Shown: positions 8,290 to 17,706 of the stretch, in pieces
Layout: every line of letters begins with the position of its first letter
Numbering within the stretch: position 1 is the stretch's first letter
Origin: Paenibacillus sp. 32352
Lineage (GTDB): Bacteria > Bacillota > Bacilli > Paenibacillales > NBRC-103111
NCBI RefSeq assembly: GCF_002042965.1
Contig: NZ_MZNT01000015.1
Span: 62,001 to 126,000, forward strand
Direction of reading: 5' to 3'
Length of the DNA: 64,000 nucleotides
Notes under the pieces: generated by a model
Databases searched by the model: none
What the model was told of the DNA's origin: nothing
Seen by the model: only the letters and a program-made list of their open reading frames with translations
Translations under genes and position numbers: made by a program

Positions 8290-9981
8290 TTAGTTAATGA
8301 AGTTCGCAACGCTCAAGAAACGTTTCAGCATAGTAGCCGATTGTGCGCGAGTAGCTTGGCTGTCGGAACCGATAGTATCATCAGTCATACCGTTGATCAA
8401 ACCAGCATTGATCGCAGCAGCGATTTCTTTTTGAGCCCATACGATTTTGTTGGAATCTTTGTATTTGCTCAGTACGGATTCTGGATCCGAAACACTCGTA
8501 GCGATGTCAGCATAGTTCATTGCACGGATAACCATAGCTGCCAATTCTTCACGAGTGATTTGAGCATCTGGACGGAAAGTTTTATCCTCGTAGCCATCGA
8601 TGATGCCAGCTTTAGCTGCAGTAGCTACAGTGCTTGCATACCAAGCATCGGATTTCACGTCAGTAAAGTAGTTGGATGCAGTTACGGTGGACAGTCCCAA
8701 AGAACGAACTACCAATGCTGCGAATTCAGCACGAGTGATGTTACGGTCTGGTTGGAATGCTGTATCAGTCACACCGTCAACAACCAATTTGTTAGCAAGA
8801 AGCTCTACATCAGCTTTAGACCAGTGGGAAGCCACATCGGCAAAGCTTTTCTTGGATTCAACTACAGTGTAGATGCTGCTGCCGTTACGTTTCAAAGTAG
8901 CTGTTGTTTCACCATCTGCAGTTGCAAAAGTGGAAGGAACGAAGCTTACTTTTTTCGTTGTTTCGTTGTAAAGAACACCAGTTACAAATTTGGAATCAAC
9001 AGATTTGGAAACTTTGATGGAGCGAGATACATAGGTTTTACCGAAGTCAACCGCTGCAGTCTTGCTACCGTTATCCACTGCTACCACGTTAAAGTCAACT
9101 GCGTCAGCTACTTGAGTAGCACCCAGTGCTGTTGCAGCAGCTTTCACAGCGTCTGCAGTTTCGCCAGTTACTTTAGCGATAGATACTTTAATTTTCATAT
9201 CTTTTACTTCTACGCCAAGCGTTTTAGCAAGATCGTCCAAATTAAGTACGGAAAGAGGAAGAGTCAAAGAACCATTACTGTTAACAATAACGATGGTTTT
9301 ACCAGCTTTTACTGCATCAACCAATGCGGAAGCAGGAATAAGGGCAAGATCACCGGAAAGGTTCAAAGTAACTGTGTTGTTGTTTGCCAAAGCATTGGTC
9401 AGTGTGTTCGCATCAACAGAACCGTCGCTGCTTACGGAGATAGTGCTACCAGTGCTGATACCACCGCCACCGCCGCCACCGCTGCCACGGCTACTACCAC
9501 CGCCATTACCAGGGGTTGTAGAAGTGTTATTTACATAAACATAATCACTTACGGATACGGTATCACCATGATAAACTGTAGTACTTACAGCCAATGATCC
9601 GTAACCGTTAATGCTGGAAATACCTTGGATATCGTAGAACCAGCCTTTACCTTCTTGGTACACATTATTATATACAGCCTTAGTAGTAGTCAGAAACTTG
9701 CCATCAGGGCTATATACGTTTACGTATACTGCGTCACCAACTTTGGAATCTAGTTCAACGTCGGAATACACGCTGCCGGTTACAGAACCGTTCCTATAAG
9801 TCAAATTTGAAAATCCAGTGGCGGCGAAAGCCAGCACAGGAACCATCATTGCGATAACAAGCATTAATGATAGCAATGCAGATGTTTTCTTTACGAAAGT
9901 GCGATTTAACACCAGATTTCTCCTCCTATTTCTTTCTCTGTTTGATCCTTTGTGAAGATTATTGTTCGCCATTATCGTCAT
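8290..9981 (-). CDS. Secreted surface protein with three C-terminal SLH domains
   Basis: 563 residues. A long positively charged N terminus precedes a signal-peptide core (LLSLMLVIAMMVPVLAFAA, cleavage near 54). A folded region follows, then a Ser/Gly linker (about 155-172) with a run of seven Gly, a Ser/Thr-rich central part, and three SLH repeats from about 375 to the end, each with the F.DV..HWA-type start and TRAE-type core (ITRAEFAAL, ITREELAAM, ATRAQSATM). SLH domains bind pyruvylated secondary wall polymer, so this is an S-layer or surface-layer-like protein. Strong ribosome site AAAGGAGG lies only 3 bases before ATG 9981 and 12 before ATG 9972, so the second is possible. Its gene neighbours the glycan ligase, which makes it the prime candidate target of glycosylation. 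Confidence 0.92.
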   Translation of the reverse strand: MTIMANNNLHKGSNRERNRRRNLVLNRTFVKKTSALLSLMLVIAMMVPVLAFAATGFSNLTYRNGSVTGSVYSDVELDSKVGDAVYVNVYSPDGKFLTTTKAVYNNVYQEGKGWFYDIQGISSINGYGSLAVSTTVYHGDTVSVSDYVYVNNTSTTPGNGGGSSRGSGGGGGGGISTGSTISVSSDGSVDANTLTNALANNNTVTLNLSGDLALIPASALVDAVKAGKTIVIVNSNGSLTLPLSVLNLDDLAKTLGVEVKDMKIKVSIAKVTGETADAVKAAATALGATQVADAVDFNVVAVDNGSKTAAVDFGKTYVSRSIKVSKSVDSKFVTGVLYNETTKKVSFVPSTFATADGETTATLKRNGSSIYTVVESKKSFADVASHWSKADVELLANKLVVDGVTDTAFQPDRNITRAEFAALVVRSLGLSTVTASNYFTDVKSDAWYASTVATAAKAGIIDGYEDKTFRPDAQITREELAAMVIRAMNYADIATSVSDPESVLSKYKDSNKIVWAQKEIAAAINAGLINGMTDDTIGSDSQATRAQSATMLKRFLSVANFIN

Positions 9982-10004
9982 TCACCTCCTTTCTCGACGG
10001 AAGT

Positions 10005-10034
10005 TATATAACAAGGCTAGGCCTAGTTAAACAA
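10005..10034 (-). promoter_or_regulatory. Probable promoter of the SLH protein gene
   Basis: On the minus strand TTGTTT (10034-10029) and TATATA (10010-10005) are separated by 18 bases. The spacer contains the ten-base palindrome CTAGGCCTAG (10017-10026), which could be a repressor site or chance. The leader would be very short (about 20 bases) before the ATG. Confidence 0.45.
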
Positions 10035-10123
10035 TTTTAAAAAACATAAACCCCATTCTAACATCTATCGACTAGAAATGGTAGCATTTTGCTCAAAAAA
10101 ACAAACTCCCAAATAATAGAACG

Positions 10124-12577
10124 TTATTTAACGGAAAAAGTTGCGTTTAACAGCGTGTTAATTTCATCCTTTTCTTTCGGATCCTTGGCAATCAGCTTAT
10201 TATATAAGGTTTGATCGTTTTTATTTTGTTTCTGAAGAGATGCTAAGTACCATCTAGCCATCTCAACATCAACCGGATCATTGAATTGATCATTCAACTG
10301 GAACTTCAAAAAAGATTCTGCCGACGCATACTTTCCATGCATAAATTCAATCTGTCCCAAAGTAAAAGCCATATTTTTGGTTAAGCCAAAAGAACGTCCT
10401 TGCTGTTGACCTTTAGGGAGGAGCTCTAATTCTTTAGACTTGTTTACCATAGTATTGTAAGTTTCCATGGCCTGGCTCCAGTATTTTTCAGCCAAAGCTT
10501 TGTCCGATTGAGATCTTGTCCCTAAGTCGTAGTTCATCAAAATGTTTTTCTCATAAAGTGTAATGTCCCAAGGGAAGTTGTTAATTTCATTGTTCACGAG
10601 CTCTAGAGCTTTTGGCAGCTGGTCTTTAATGGCCAAGGTGTAAATTTCCTTGTCAATAAGAGCTCTATTATGTGGTTCCTTCGCCCGGGTCTTTTGGATC
10701 ATATCGGTAGCCTGATTAAAGAGATTTTCATCTTTGGTTTGATTATAAGCTTGAAGTAAAAGGTCAATCTTATAGGATGCATAGTCTGGGTGGTTTGGAT
10801 GCTGCTTTAATGCATTATCCAACGGAATGAAAACCTCATTAATAGTTTTACTGGACTGAGCCAATGATAGAGCTGATTGAAAATTACTGTTGGCACTTAA
10901 CATCTTGGTCGAGCTAAAGAACATAAAGATGGATAAGACCACAAGCACAGAAGGATAAATCCATTTGTATTTATTGAAAGCGAGCCATTTTTCGGACAAG
11001 GCTGGTTGTTCAGAACCCGAAATCATCCCCCCTAAGGAAAGGAATAGAAGGGCTCCCAAATAAACATAACTCAAGTCGAAGTCGATCATACTATGAACAA
11101 GTAACGAAATTGTGACAATAAAGAAAACATGACGGTTCGAGTTTTCCTGCGAGCTTGTCGTATTCTTAATATATTGTCGAATATATAAATAATATATATA
11201 AACGAGGAAGGCAAGCAGTACTAGGACACCAACGATTCCGGTTTCAACCAAATACTGTATGAAGAAGTTATGGGCTTGTCTGCTCACGTAAGGATTGTTC
11301 TGGTACTTCTCATACAGAGCTGCCCATGCTCCGCCACCGGCACCGGTAACAGGGTAATCTTTAAATAACTTTACCGAGTCCTTATAAAAGGTTCCTCTTT
11401 CAAGAACACTATGCTGTTCCAAGTTAATGGTTTCAATACGATGCTTGATGTAGTCTGGGAATAGATTAATAGCTCCTGTATTACCAAACACAACGAAAAT
11501 ACCCAAAAGGCCAATAATTAATGCAGCAGCAGGTAAGAGGATATTGGCAAACCGCATTTTCAATCTATTATTGAAGAAGCCCTCTACCTTTGGATACAGA
11601 AAATGTTGAAGCAGCCAGCAAATGATAGCGCATCCTGCGGAAGCACCGATCAGGATCCATAATCCTGTTGCCGCGGTGGAGAGATCTTGATGCAAATGGA
11701 ACTGTTCTCCGACCAATGTTATCTTGTTTAATATGATAAGGGAGATCACAGCGGCTACAACGAAATGAATAAATATAAATATTTGTTTTGCTATTTTCAA
11801 AAAAGGAAGAATCAACAGCAAAACAACGGGGAGTATGACCAAACCACCCCTAGATAATGACAGTAATAATGACAAAATCATAGGAACTAGCATAAAACTA
11901 TGAATGGCAATCGTAACGGGTTTGCGATTGGAAACTATTAAGTATGAACCTGCCAAAAGTAAAGCTATGAGAAATGCGGCGAAAGAGTTGGCATATTGAA
12001 ATGTAGACGTAAGGCGCAGCTCGTTACTGGCCATCATAACAGCGTCTTTATACTCCAAAGTAGGAAGATTGACGAACCAATTAATGAGTTTAGCAGCAAA
12101 TTCCTTGTAGCCAAGCCAATTGATCATACCGAACCAAACGACGACATATCCTGAGAACATAATACAGAAGGTTAGAATACGATTACCAAGGGAGCTCCTG
12201 CATAAATATATTCCAAGTATAAAAAATACAGCGTAAAGCATCTCAATATACACCATGTTGGTGGAATAATAATGGGATGCTTCATTGATTTTGGCTAATA
12301 AGAATGTGATAGGCAGCAGCCAGACAACGATGCTTAGAATATCACCGTGGTCCTTGAATCTCCAATGATAAAATAAAAAGAGCGAGGTAATAAACAGGAT
12401 GATAAAGCCCCATACAAATGCGCTGTACAAGGGTCTTTCAAAATCATACGTATTACCGTTAAATAACCCTTTTTGGAAAGGGGCCCAGAACATAAAAAGT
12501 ACAATAAATGTGGTAAGAAGCCAAAATAATATAGATGTGTTCCCTTCCCGTTCAAGCTGGTTCTTTTTCTTATACAT
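10124..12577 (-). CDS. O-antigen-ligase-type membrane protein with C-terminal TPR region (WsfB-like glycan:protein transferase candidate)
   Basis: 817 residues from ATG 12577, which has AAAGGAG 7 bases upstream; the frame stays open further up, but that part lies inside the neighbouring gene. The first 560 residues hold about twelve membrane helices with the Wzy_C/ligase pattern: SLSRGGLVILP and, in the large outer loop, GAGGGAWAALY followed by RQAHNFFIQYLVETG. The last 240 residues are soluble and helical with TPR-like spacing. This architecture (ligase plus TPR, about 800 residues) is that of WsfB/WsaB, the enzymes that transfer lipid-linked glycans to S-layer proteins in Bacillaceae and P. 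alvei. The next gene on this strand is an SLH surface protein. Function as protein transferase rather than polymerase is inference. Confidence 0.75.
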   Translation of the reverse strand: MYKKKNQLEREGNTSILFWLLTTFIVLFMFWAPFQKGLFNGNTYDFERPLYSAFVWGFIILFITSLFLFYHWRFKDHGDILSIVVWLLPITFLLAKINEASHYYSTNMVYIEMLYAVFFILGIYLCRSSLGNRILTFCIMFSGYVVVWFGMINWLGYKEFAAKLINWFVNLPTLEYKDAVMMASNELRLTSTFQYANSFAAFLIALLLAGSYLIVSNRKPVTIAIHSFMLVPMILSLLLSLSRGGLVILPVVLLLILPFLKIAKQIFIFIHFVVAAVISLIILNKITLVGEQFHLHQDLSTAATGLWILIGASAGCAIICWLLQHFLYPKVEGFFNNRLKMRFANILLPAAALIIGLLGIFVVFGNTGAINLFPDYIKHRIETINLEQHSVLERGTFYKDSVKLFKDYPVTGAGGGAWAALYEKYQNNPYVSRQAHNFFIQYLVETGIVGVLVLLAFLVYIYYLYIRQYIKNTTSSQENSNRHVFFIVTISLLVHSMIDFDLSYVYLGALLFLSLGGMISGSEQPALSEKWLAFNKYKWIYPSVLVVLSIFMFFSSTKMLSANSNFQSALSLAQSSKTINEVFIPLDNALKQHPNHPDYASYKIDLLLQAYNQTKDENLFNQATDMIQKTRAKEPHNRALIDKEIYTLAIKDQLPKALELVNNEINNFPWDITLYEKNILMNYDLGTRSQSDKALAEKYWSQAMETYNTMVNKSKELELLPKGQQQGRSFGLTKNMAFTLGQIEFMHGKYASAESFLKFQLNDQFNDPVDVEMARWYLASLQKQNKNDQTLYNKLIAKDPKEKDEINTLLNATFSVK

Positions 12578-13673
12578 GAGAGTGCTCCTTTTGCTGTAAG
12601 GCTCTTGTAATAAAACTTCTGATTTCTTCTTTGAAGCGTATTTCATTAAACTGATTTGCATGATCACGTATGGCATGTTTATTGAAGGAGATGGAATTAA
12701 ACCGATTGATAGCTTGAACTAAACTATCGGCCGTAGGTTCATGAAAGAAAATGCCTGTTTTCCCATCGACTACAGTTTCAAGAGCACCACCTTTTCCAAA
12801 AGCAATGACCGGTTTGCCGTTGGCTTGAGCTTCTAAAGGAGTAATTCCAAAGTCTTCTTCACCCGCCAATATAAAGGCTTTGCAGTTAGAGTAATATTTG
12901 GATATCACTTCGTCTGACTGGTATCCCATAAGTTGAACGGTTGGACCCGCCATTTTTTTTAGTCTCGTTCGATCATACCCGTCCCCAATAATAACCAAGG
13001 GTAATTTTAGCAGGTTAAATGCTTCTATTACAAGATCGATGCGTTTATAGGGAATGAGTCTGGATACGATCAAAAAATAATCCCCGCTCTCTCCCGCGAA
13101 ATCAAAGCGCTCAAAAGAGACCGGGGGGTGTATAACATGACTTTCACGGTTGTAATATTTTTTTATCCTTTTGGAAACATTGTTGGAGTTGGCAATGTAA
13201 TGATCCACGCGCTGTGAATTGATGGCATCCCAATTTCTAATTTTATGAAGAATAAAAGGTAATACCTTCTTATAAACAGGATTATTGATTTCTGCCAAGT
13301 ATTGGTGATACAAATCCCATACATACCTCATGGGTGTATGGCAGTAGCATATATGCAATTGAGAGGGTGTAGTAATAACTCCTTTGGCAAACGCACTGGA
13401 GGAACTTAAAATGACATCATACTCACGTAAATCAAAACCTTCAACAGCATGAGGCAAGAGGCCTAGCATTTTTTTATAATGCTTTCTTGAGAAAGGAACA
13501 TTTTGAATAAAAGAATTGGTGATATTTGCTTCAGCAAATCGAGCGGGCATCTTGGATAAATCCGATATAATCGTGTAGACCGGAGCCTCAGGAAACATAT
13601 CCATGAAGCATTCTAATACCCTTTCGGCTCCGCCATATTGATTTAGATAGTCATGGACAAGTGCGATTTTCAT
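12570..13673 (-). CDS. Glycosyltransferase family 4 (WbaZ/mannosyltransferase-like)
   Basis: 367 residues, GT-B fold. The N-terminal half starts KIALVHDYLNQYGGAERVLE with the GGAER loop typical of GT4 enzymes, contains CYCHTPMRYVWDLYHQYL near 110, and the C-terminal half carries the nucleotide-sugar site AGEEDFGITPLEAQANGKPVIAFGKGG in the form E-x7-E (residues about 277-285). CHTP.RY.WD is shared with mannosyl- and rhamnosyltransferases that use GDP sugars, which suits the GDP-mannose and GDP-rhamnose genes nearby. It overlaps the ligase by 8 bases and the upstream GT4 by 23 bases, so all are one operon. The exact linkage cannot be read from sequence. Confidence 0.88.
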   Translation of the reverse strand: MKIALVHDYLNQYGGAERVLECFMDMFPEAPVYTIISDLSKMPARFAEANITNSFIQNVPFSRKHYKKMLGLLPHAVEGFDLREYDVILSSSSAFAKGVITTPSQLHICYCHTPMRYVWDLYHQYLAEINNPVYKKVLPFILHKIRNWDAINSQRVDHYIANSNNVSKRIKKYYNRESHVIHPPVSFERFDFAGESGDYFLIVSRLIPYKRIDLVIEAFNLLKLPLVIIGDGYDRTRLKKMAGPTVQLMGYQSDEVISKYYSNCKAFILAGEEDFGITPLEAQANGKPVIAFGKGGALETVVDGKTGIFFHEPTADSLVQAINRFNSISFNKHAIRDHANQFNEIRFKEEIRSFITRALQQKEHSHV

Positions 13674-14838
13674 TCGTAAGTGCCTCCTTTCGCATTCCTT
13701 TATTTAAAACTTTGTAATAAATATTTTTTGTCTCAATGGCTGTTTTTTCCCAAGTAAACTTAGAAGCTTGATGCAGGGCTAACTGCGAATAGTGTTTCCG
13801 CAGATTTTCATTAGAAATCATTTTATGGATAGTTTCTGCCCATGTAGGGTAATCGTCTGGTTGGATTAAAAATCCGGATTCTTCAATAATTTCGGGTATT
13901 GATGAAATATCGGATCCAATAACTGGAGTACCACATTGCATTGCTTCTAGTAGCGGGAGACCAAATCCTTCGTAGATGGAAGGTAGTACAAAAACAGTAG
14001 CGGCACTGTAGATAGCGGGAAGATCAGCATCATCAATGAAACCGGTGAAAGTAATATCTTCCTCCAAATTATTTTGTTGTACCCAATCAAAAATAGGATT
14101 ATACTTCCAACCTTTTGCACCCACAATGACGAGTTTCTCGGAATAATTATAATTTTGTTTTAAAATTAAATAAGATTTCAGTAATCCTAACAAATTTTTC
14201 CTGGGCTCTAAGGTACCTACAAATAAAATGAATCTCTCCGGGAGATTGTATTTATTAAGTACTGGTTTGACATCGGCTATTGGGATGAAATGCTCATCTG
14301 CGGCCAGATGAACAACATCAATTTTATCATCAGGTATATCTAACAACTTAATGATGTCCTGCTTTGTTTGTAAAGAATCCGCAATAATATGATCGCATTT
14401 TTTTGCACTTTCGGGAACCCATTTACTGTGGTGGTTAAGTATACGCTCACTTGTAGAATCAGGATATCTCATGTATGCCAGGTCGTGAATCGTAATAATC
14501 GTCTTACCTTTTCGTACAGGTGTATAAGTGAAATTAGTTCCATGAAAAATGTCAGCTGTGTCTTGAGACACCATATCATAGGGGATTCTGTAAAAAAAAT
14601 TTGGTTTGAACAGTCTTCTTAATACTTTATAAGGATACACATTGTTTGTTAAATGAATATGAAAATCACGCTTTAAAGATAAAACGTGATCTTCACGAAT
14701 AGATTTTGCAATTCGGTTAAAAGCTAAATATACATCCAAGTCTTCACTATAGGATAACTGCTTGGAAAGACACTCAACGTATCTTGCTATACCCGATCGC
14801 GGCCCAAGCAGCGGCTGACCATCCAAATAAACATTCAA
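13651..14838 (-). CDS. Glycosyltransferase family 4
   Basis: 395 residues, GT-B fold. N-terminal part MNVYLDGQPLLGPRSGIARYV, with the GI.RYV motif of GT4 mannosyl- or rhamnosyltransferases; middle linker LFVGTLEPRKNL near 208, C-terminal catalytic segment PSIYEGFGLPLLEAMQCGTPVI with the E-x7-E pair near 292. It is cytoplasmic and would extend the lipid-linked chain started by the gene just upstream, from which it is separated by 2 bases. It overlaps the following GT4 by 23 bases, showing tight operon packing. Confidence 0.9.
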   Translation of the reverse strand: MNVYLDGQPLLGPRSGIARYVECLSKQLSYSEDLDVYLAFNRIAKSIREDHVLSLKRDFHIHLTNNVYPYKVLRRLFKPNFFYRIPYDMVSQDTADIFHGTNFTYTPVRKGKTIITIHDLAYMRYPDSTSERILNHHSKWVPESAKKCDHIIADSLQTKQDIIKLLDIPDDKIDVVHLAADEHFIPIADVKPVLNKYNLPERFILFVGTLEPRKNLLGLLKSYLILKQNYNYSEKLVIVGAKGWKYNPIFDWVQQNNLEEDITFTGFIDDADLPAIYSAATVFVLPSIYEGFGLPLLEAMQCGTPVIGSDISSIPEIIEESGFLIQPDDYPTWAETIHKMISNENLRKHYSQLALHQASKFTWEKTAIETKNIYYKVLNKGMRKEALTNENRTCP

Positions 14839-14840
14839 GA

Positions 14841-16340
14841 TTAATAAGCTCCTTCTCCTTTTAAAACGACAGGAATGGTTTTAAGTAAAATTTTAATATC
14901 GAATGCAATACTCCAATTCTCAATGTAATACACGTCTAAATTCATCCATTGTTGAAAAGAAAGATCACTTCGTCCGCTTACCTGCCAAAGTCCTGTTATT
15001 CCAGGCAGAACTTCAAGTCTTCTCCATTCCCAATCCCCATAGCGTTCAACCTCGTTCGGTAGCGGAGGTCTTGGTCCAACAAGACTCATATCGCCTTTGA
15101 GGACGTTAAAGAGCTGAGGTAGTTCGTCGATGGAATATTTCCTAATAAATCGTCCCACATTCGTAATTCGGGGATCATCCTTCATTTTAAAAGCTATTCC
15201 ATCCATTTCATTTTTTTCTTGAAGTTTTTTTAACATCGCATCCGCATCTGTAACCATAGAACGGAATTTTAACATATTAAATTGCTTTCCGTTTTTGCCA
15301 ATTCGTTGCTGCTTGTATATAATACTTCCTCTGGAATCTATCTTTATTGCAAACGCGGTAATAATAAATATTGGAGAAATAATTAAAATTAATAATAAAG
15401 ATGCAACAATGTCAATAAGTCTTTTAACAGCAAGCCCTACGCCTCTCATTGGAGTTTTAACCAATGTTACGACAGGCAATGTATTAATGTTTCCTATTTG
15501 GACCGTACTCATCACAAGATTATAAAGGTCCGGAACAATTTTTATTTGAATATCTAATTTCCGTAAGTCAGTTATTATCTTGTTTACAATCTCACGTTCT
15601 GAGGGAATGGTTACAATAATTTCTTCAACAAGGTGTTCTTTAAGTATTTCGCTTAATTTAGATATTGGACCCAAAAACCTATAGTCATCAATATCTTTAT
15701 ATTCATTATCGTCAACAAAACCAACTATGTTATAGCCTAAATAGCGGTAATTAATTAATTCGTCCATGAGTGATTTGCCGACCTTACCGGCACCGACAAT
15801 TACAACATTTTTACTGACAACGCCTTTTTGAGCAAGTTGAATATAAATAATTCTTTTTATGCTTCTAACAAGACAAGAGGAAATAATGGCTGTTAACCAA
15901 TAGCTTACAATAACCAACCGCGAGAAATCAGTATACTTTAATATAAAGCTTACACCGATCGTTATTAGAATTGAAAAGGAAAATGCTTTAATTACTTTAT
16001 AAAGCTCATCGCCCAAACCAGAACTGGATCTAAAATGAAACAACCTATATCTGTACATAAAAATAGAATATGTTATCGAAGATATTATAAAGAACATAAC
16101 ATAGTTAATAAATCTGGGGGAATCCATATTCCAAAATGAAAGATCTCTGTCGAACTCTTGAGCGATACGAAATTCATATAAAAAGAAAAACACGAGACTA
16201 ATTAAAAACATTTCAATTACTATGAATAATGTTGCAAGGAAAGTAGAGTAGTTTTTTTTAATTTCAAGTTTTTTATTTATTTCGATTGTCGGAATTAATT
16301 GTTCTTTGTTATTTTTTGATGTTACATATGAGTAATTCAA
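14841..16340 (-). CDS. Polyprenyl glycosylphosphotransferase, initiating enzyme (WsfP/WcaJ-like)
   Basis: 499 residues. N-terminal part has about four membrane helices (from residue 33), followed by a CoA-binding/NAD-like fold with GAGKVGKSLMDELI near 182 and VGFVDDN. A further membrane helix near 308 leads into the bacterial sugar-transferase domain: KRLIDI, then QRIGKNGKQFNMLKFRSM, RKYSIDELPQL, GDMSLVGPRPPLP and LPGITGLWQVSGR. These enzymes transfer a sugar 1-phosphate from a nucleotide sugar to undecaprenyl phosphate and start a surface glycan. First gene of the leftward operon 16340-10124, which ends with the ligase. WsfP of P. alvei has the same role in S-layer glycosylation. The sugar donor is not determined. 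Confidence 0.93.
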   Translation of the reverse strand: MNYSYVTSKNNKEQLIPTIEINKKLEIKKNYSTFLATLFIVIEMFLISLVFFFLYEFRIAQEFDRDLSFWNMDSPRFINYVMFFIISSITYSIFMYRYRLFHFRSSSGLGDELYKVIKAFSFSILITIGVSFILKYTDFSRLVIVSYWLTAIISSCLVRSIKRIIYIQLAQKGVVSKNVVIVGAGKVGKSLMDELINYRYLGYNIVGFVDDNEYKDIDDYRFLGPISKLSEILKEHLVEEIIVTIPSEREIVNKIITDLRKLDIQIKIVPDLYNLVMSTVQIGNINTLPVVTLVKTPMRGVGLAVKRLIDIVASLLLILIISPIFIITAFAIKIDSRGSIIYKQQRIGKNGKQFNMLKFRSMVTDADAMLKKLQEKNEMDGIAFKMKDDPRITNVGRFIRKYSIDELPQLFNVLKGDMSLVGPRPPLPNEVERYGDWEWRRLEVLPGITGLWQVSGRSDLSFQQWMNLDVYYIENWSIAFDIKILLKTIPVVLKGEGAY

Positions 16341-16520
16341 GTTTGAAAACCTCCGATAATTCGACTCTTAATATGATTTTATTCTGAATGGACTAAATAA
16401 TGCAACTAAACATATTGGCAATTTAATGGGAGAATAATGGAGAAACCTTCGGTCGATATATATTTATAGCTATATTATAATAAATGATTTGGTTTTAGAA
16501 ACAAATTATTCCAGAAAAGA

Positions 16521-16550
16521 TTGCTTTGCAGTAATTTATTAAGCTATAAT
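16521..16550 (+). promoter_or_regulatory. Probable promoter of the manC operon
   Basis: TTGCTT (16521-16526) and a perfect TATAAT (16545-16550) with an 18-base spacer. The leftward operon probably uses a divergent promoter in the same 257-base gap: on the minus strand a TATAAT lies near 16472-16477 with a poor upstream box. The whole gap is very A/T-rich. Confidence 0.5.
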
Positions 16551-16597
16551 ATTGTGAGTTAATTTATCGTTTTATGTCGATATCAGGAGGGGAAGAC

Positions 16598-17677
16598 ATG
16601 ACCATTACTGCAGTGATTATGGCAGGTGGCAAGGGTGAACGATTTTGGCCTAAAAGTAGAACGAATTTGCCAAAACAATTCTTAAATATATCTGGAAATA
16701 AATCGATGATACAGCAGACTATATCTAGATTAGAAAAATTGATAGATATCTCACGAATATTTATAGTAACCAACGAACTTTATGCAGAATTAATCCATGC
16801 ACAATTGCCAACCCTCCCAATGGAAAATATTATTATAGAGCCTATTGGAAGAAACACAGCTCCATGCGTAGGAATTGCTTCTCTTATCATTGAAGAAAAA
16901 TACCCCGATAGTACGATGGTAGTTCTACCATCTGACCATATCATAGAAAACGAAGAAGGATTTATTAAAATTCTTCGTACTGCTGTAGAGGTAGCACAGG
17001 ACAATAAGAATCTGGTGACTTTAGGTATTAAACCTACTTATCCCGAGACAGGCTATGGGTATATTGAAAGCACTAAGCAAATGAAAATAATTAACGAACT
17101 GGAAGTTCATAAAGTAAATAAGTTTGTTGAGAAACCAGACTTAGAAACAGCTCAAGAATATCTTGATTCAGGTAATTTTTTCTGGAATAGTGGAATTTTT
17201 GTTTGGAAGACAGCTTCTATAAGGGAATATATTAAGGAGCTAATGCCTGATATGCATGATGTTTTGGAAACATTAAAATCTGCATTTGAAGCAAATAGAG
17301 ATAGAAATGAATTGATTCGAAAGGAATTCTATAAAATGCCAGATCAATCAATTGACTATGGCATAATGGAAAAAGTTGATAATATTTATGTTATCCCTTG
17401 CGTTTTTGGTTGGGATGACGTAGGTAGTTGGACGGCTCTAGACCGAATAAATGATCATGATGAGAACGGTAATGTTATTAAAGGGAATATTCTAAATTTG
17501 GATACCAAAAGATGTATTATTGAAAGTAACGGTAAGCTAATAGCTACTCTAGGTATAGAAGATCTCATTATAGTTGATACAGAAGATGTAACTTTAATTT
17601 GTACTAAAGAAAAGGCACAGGAAGTCAAGATATTGTTAAAAGAACTTCGGACTCAAAAGCTAGATCATTATTTATAA
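16598..17677 (+). CDS. manC: Mannose-1-phosphate guanylyltransferase
   Basis: 359 residues. Nucleotidyltransferase signature VIMAGGKGERFWPKSRTNLP at the start with the KQF motif after it; IEPIGRNTAPC near 83, LPSDH near 108, FVEKPD near 180, NSGIFVWK near 208. It makes GDP-mannose from mannose-1-phosphate and GTP. It lacks the C-terminal phosphomannose isomerase domain of two-domain ManC proteins, so mannose-1-phosphate must come from genes outside the window. AGGAGG (16585-16590) lies 7 bases before ATG 16598, which is preferred to ATG 16574. First gene of the 16.5-kb rightward operon and feeds gmd directly. Confidence 0.94.
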   Translation: MTITAVIMAGGKGERFWPKSRTNLPKQFLNISGNKSMIQQTISRLEKLIDISRIFIVTNELYAELIHAQLPTLPMENIIIEPIGRNTAPCVGIASLIIEEKYPDSTMVVLPSDHIIENEEGFIKILRTAVEVAQDNKNLVTLGIKPTYPETGYGYIESTKQMKIINELEVHKVNKFVEKPDLETAQEYLDSGNFFWNSGIFVWKTASIREYIKELMPDMHDVLETLKSAFEANRDRNELIRKEFYKMPDQSIDYGIMEKVDNIYVIPCVFGWDDVGSWTALDRINDHDENGNVIKGNILNLDTKRCIIESNGKLIATLGIEDLIIVDTEDVTLICTKEKAQEVKILLKELRTQKLDHYL

Positions 17678-17706
17678 ATAAAATAAAATTAAGGAGTTAA
17701 TAATAA

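Noticed and set aside
8341..9597. 418-codon open frame antisense to the SLH protein
   Set aside because: Composition (many Cys, Ser, Phe) is that of a mirror frame; the SLH frame has signal peptide, domains, ribosome site and terminator.
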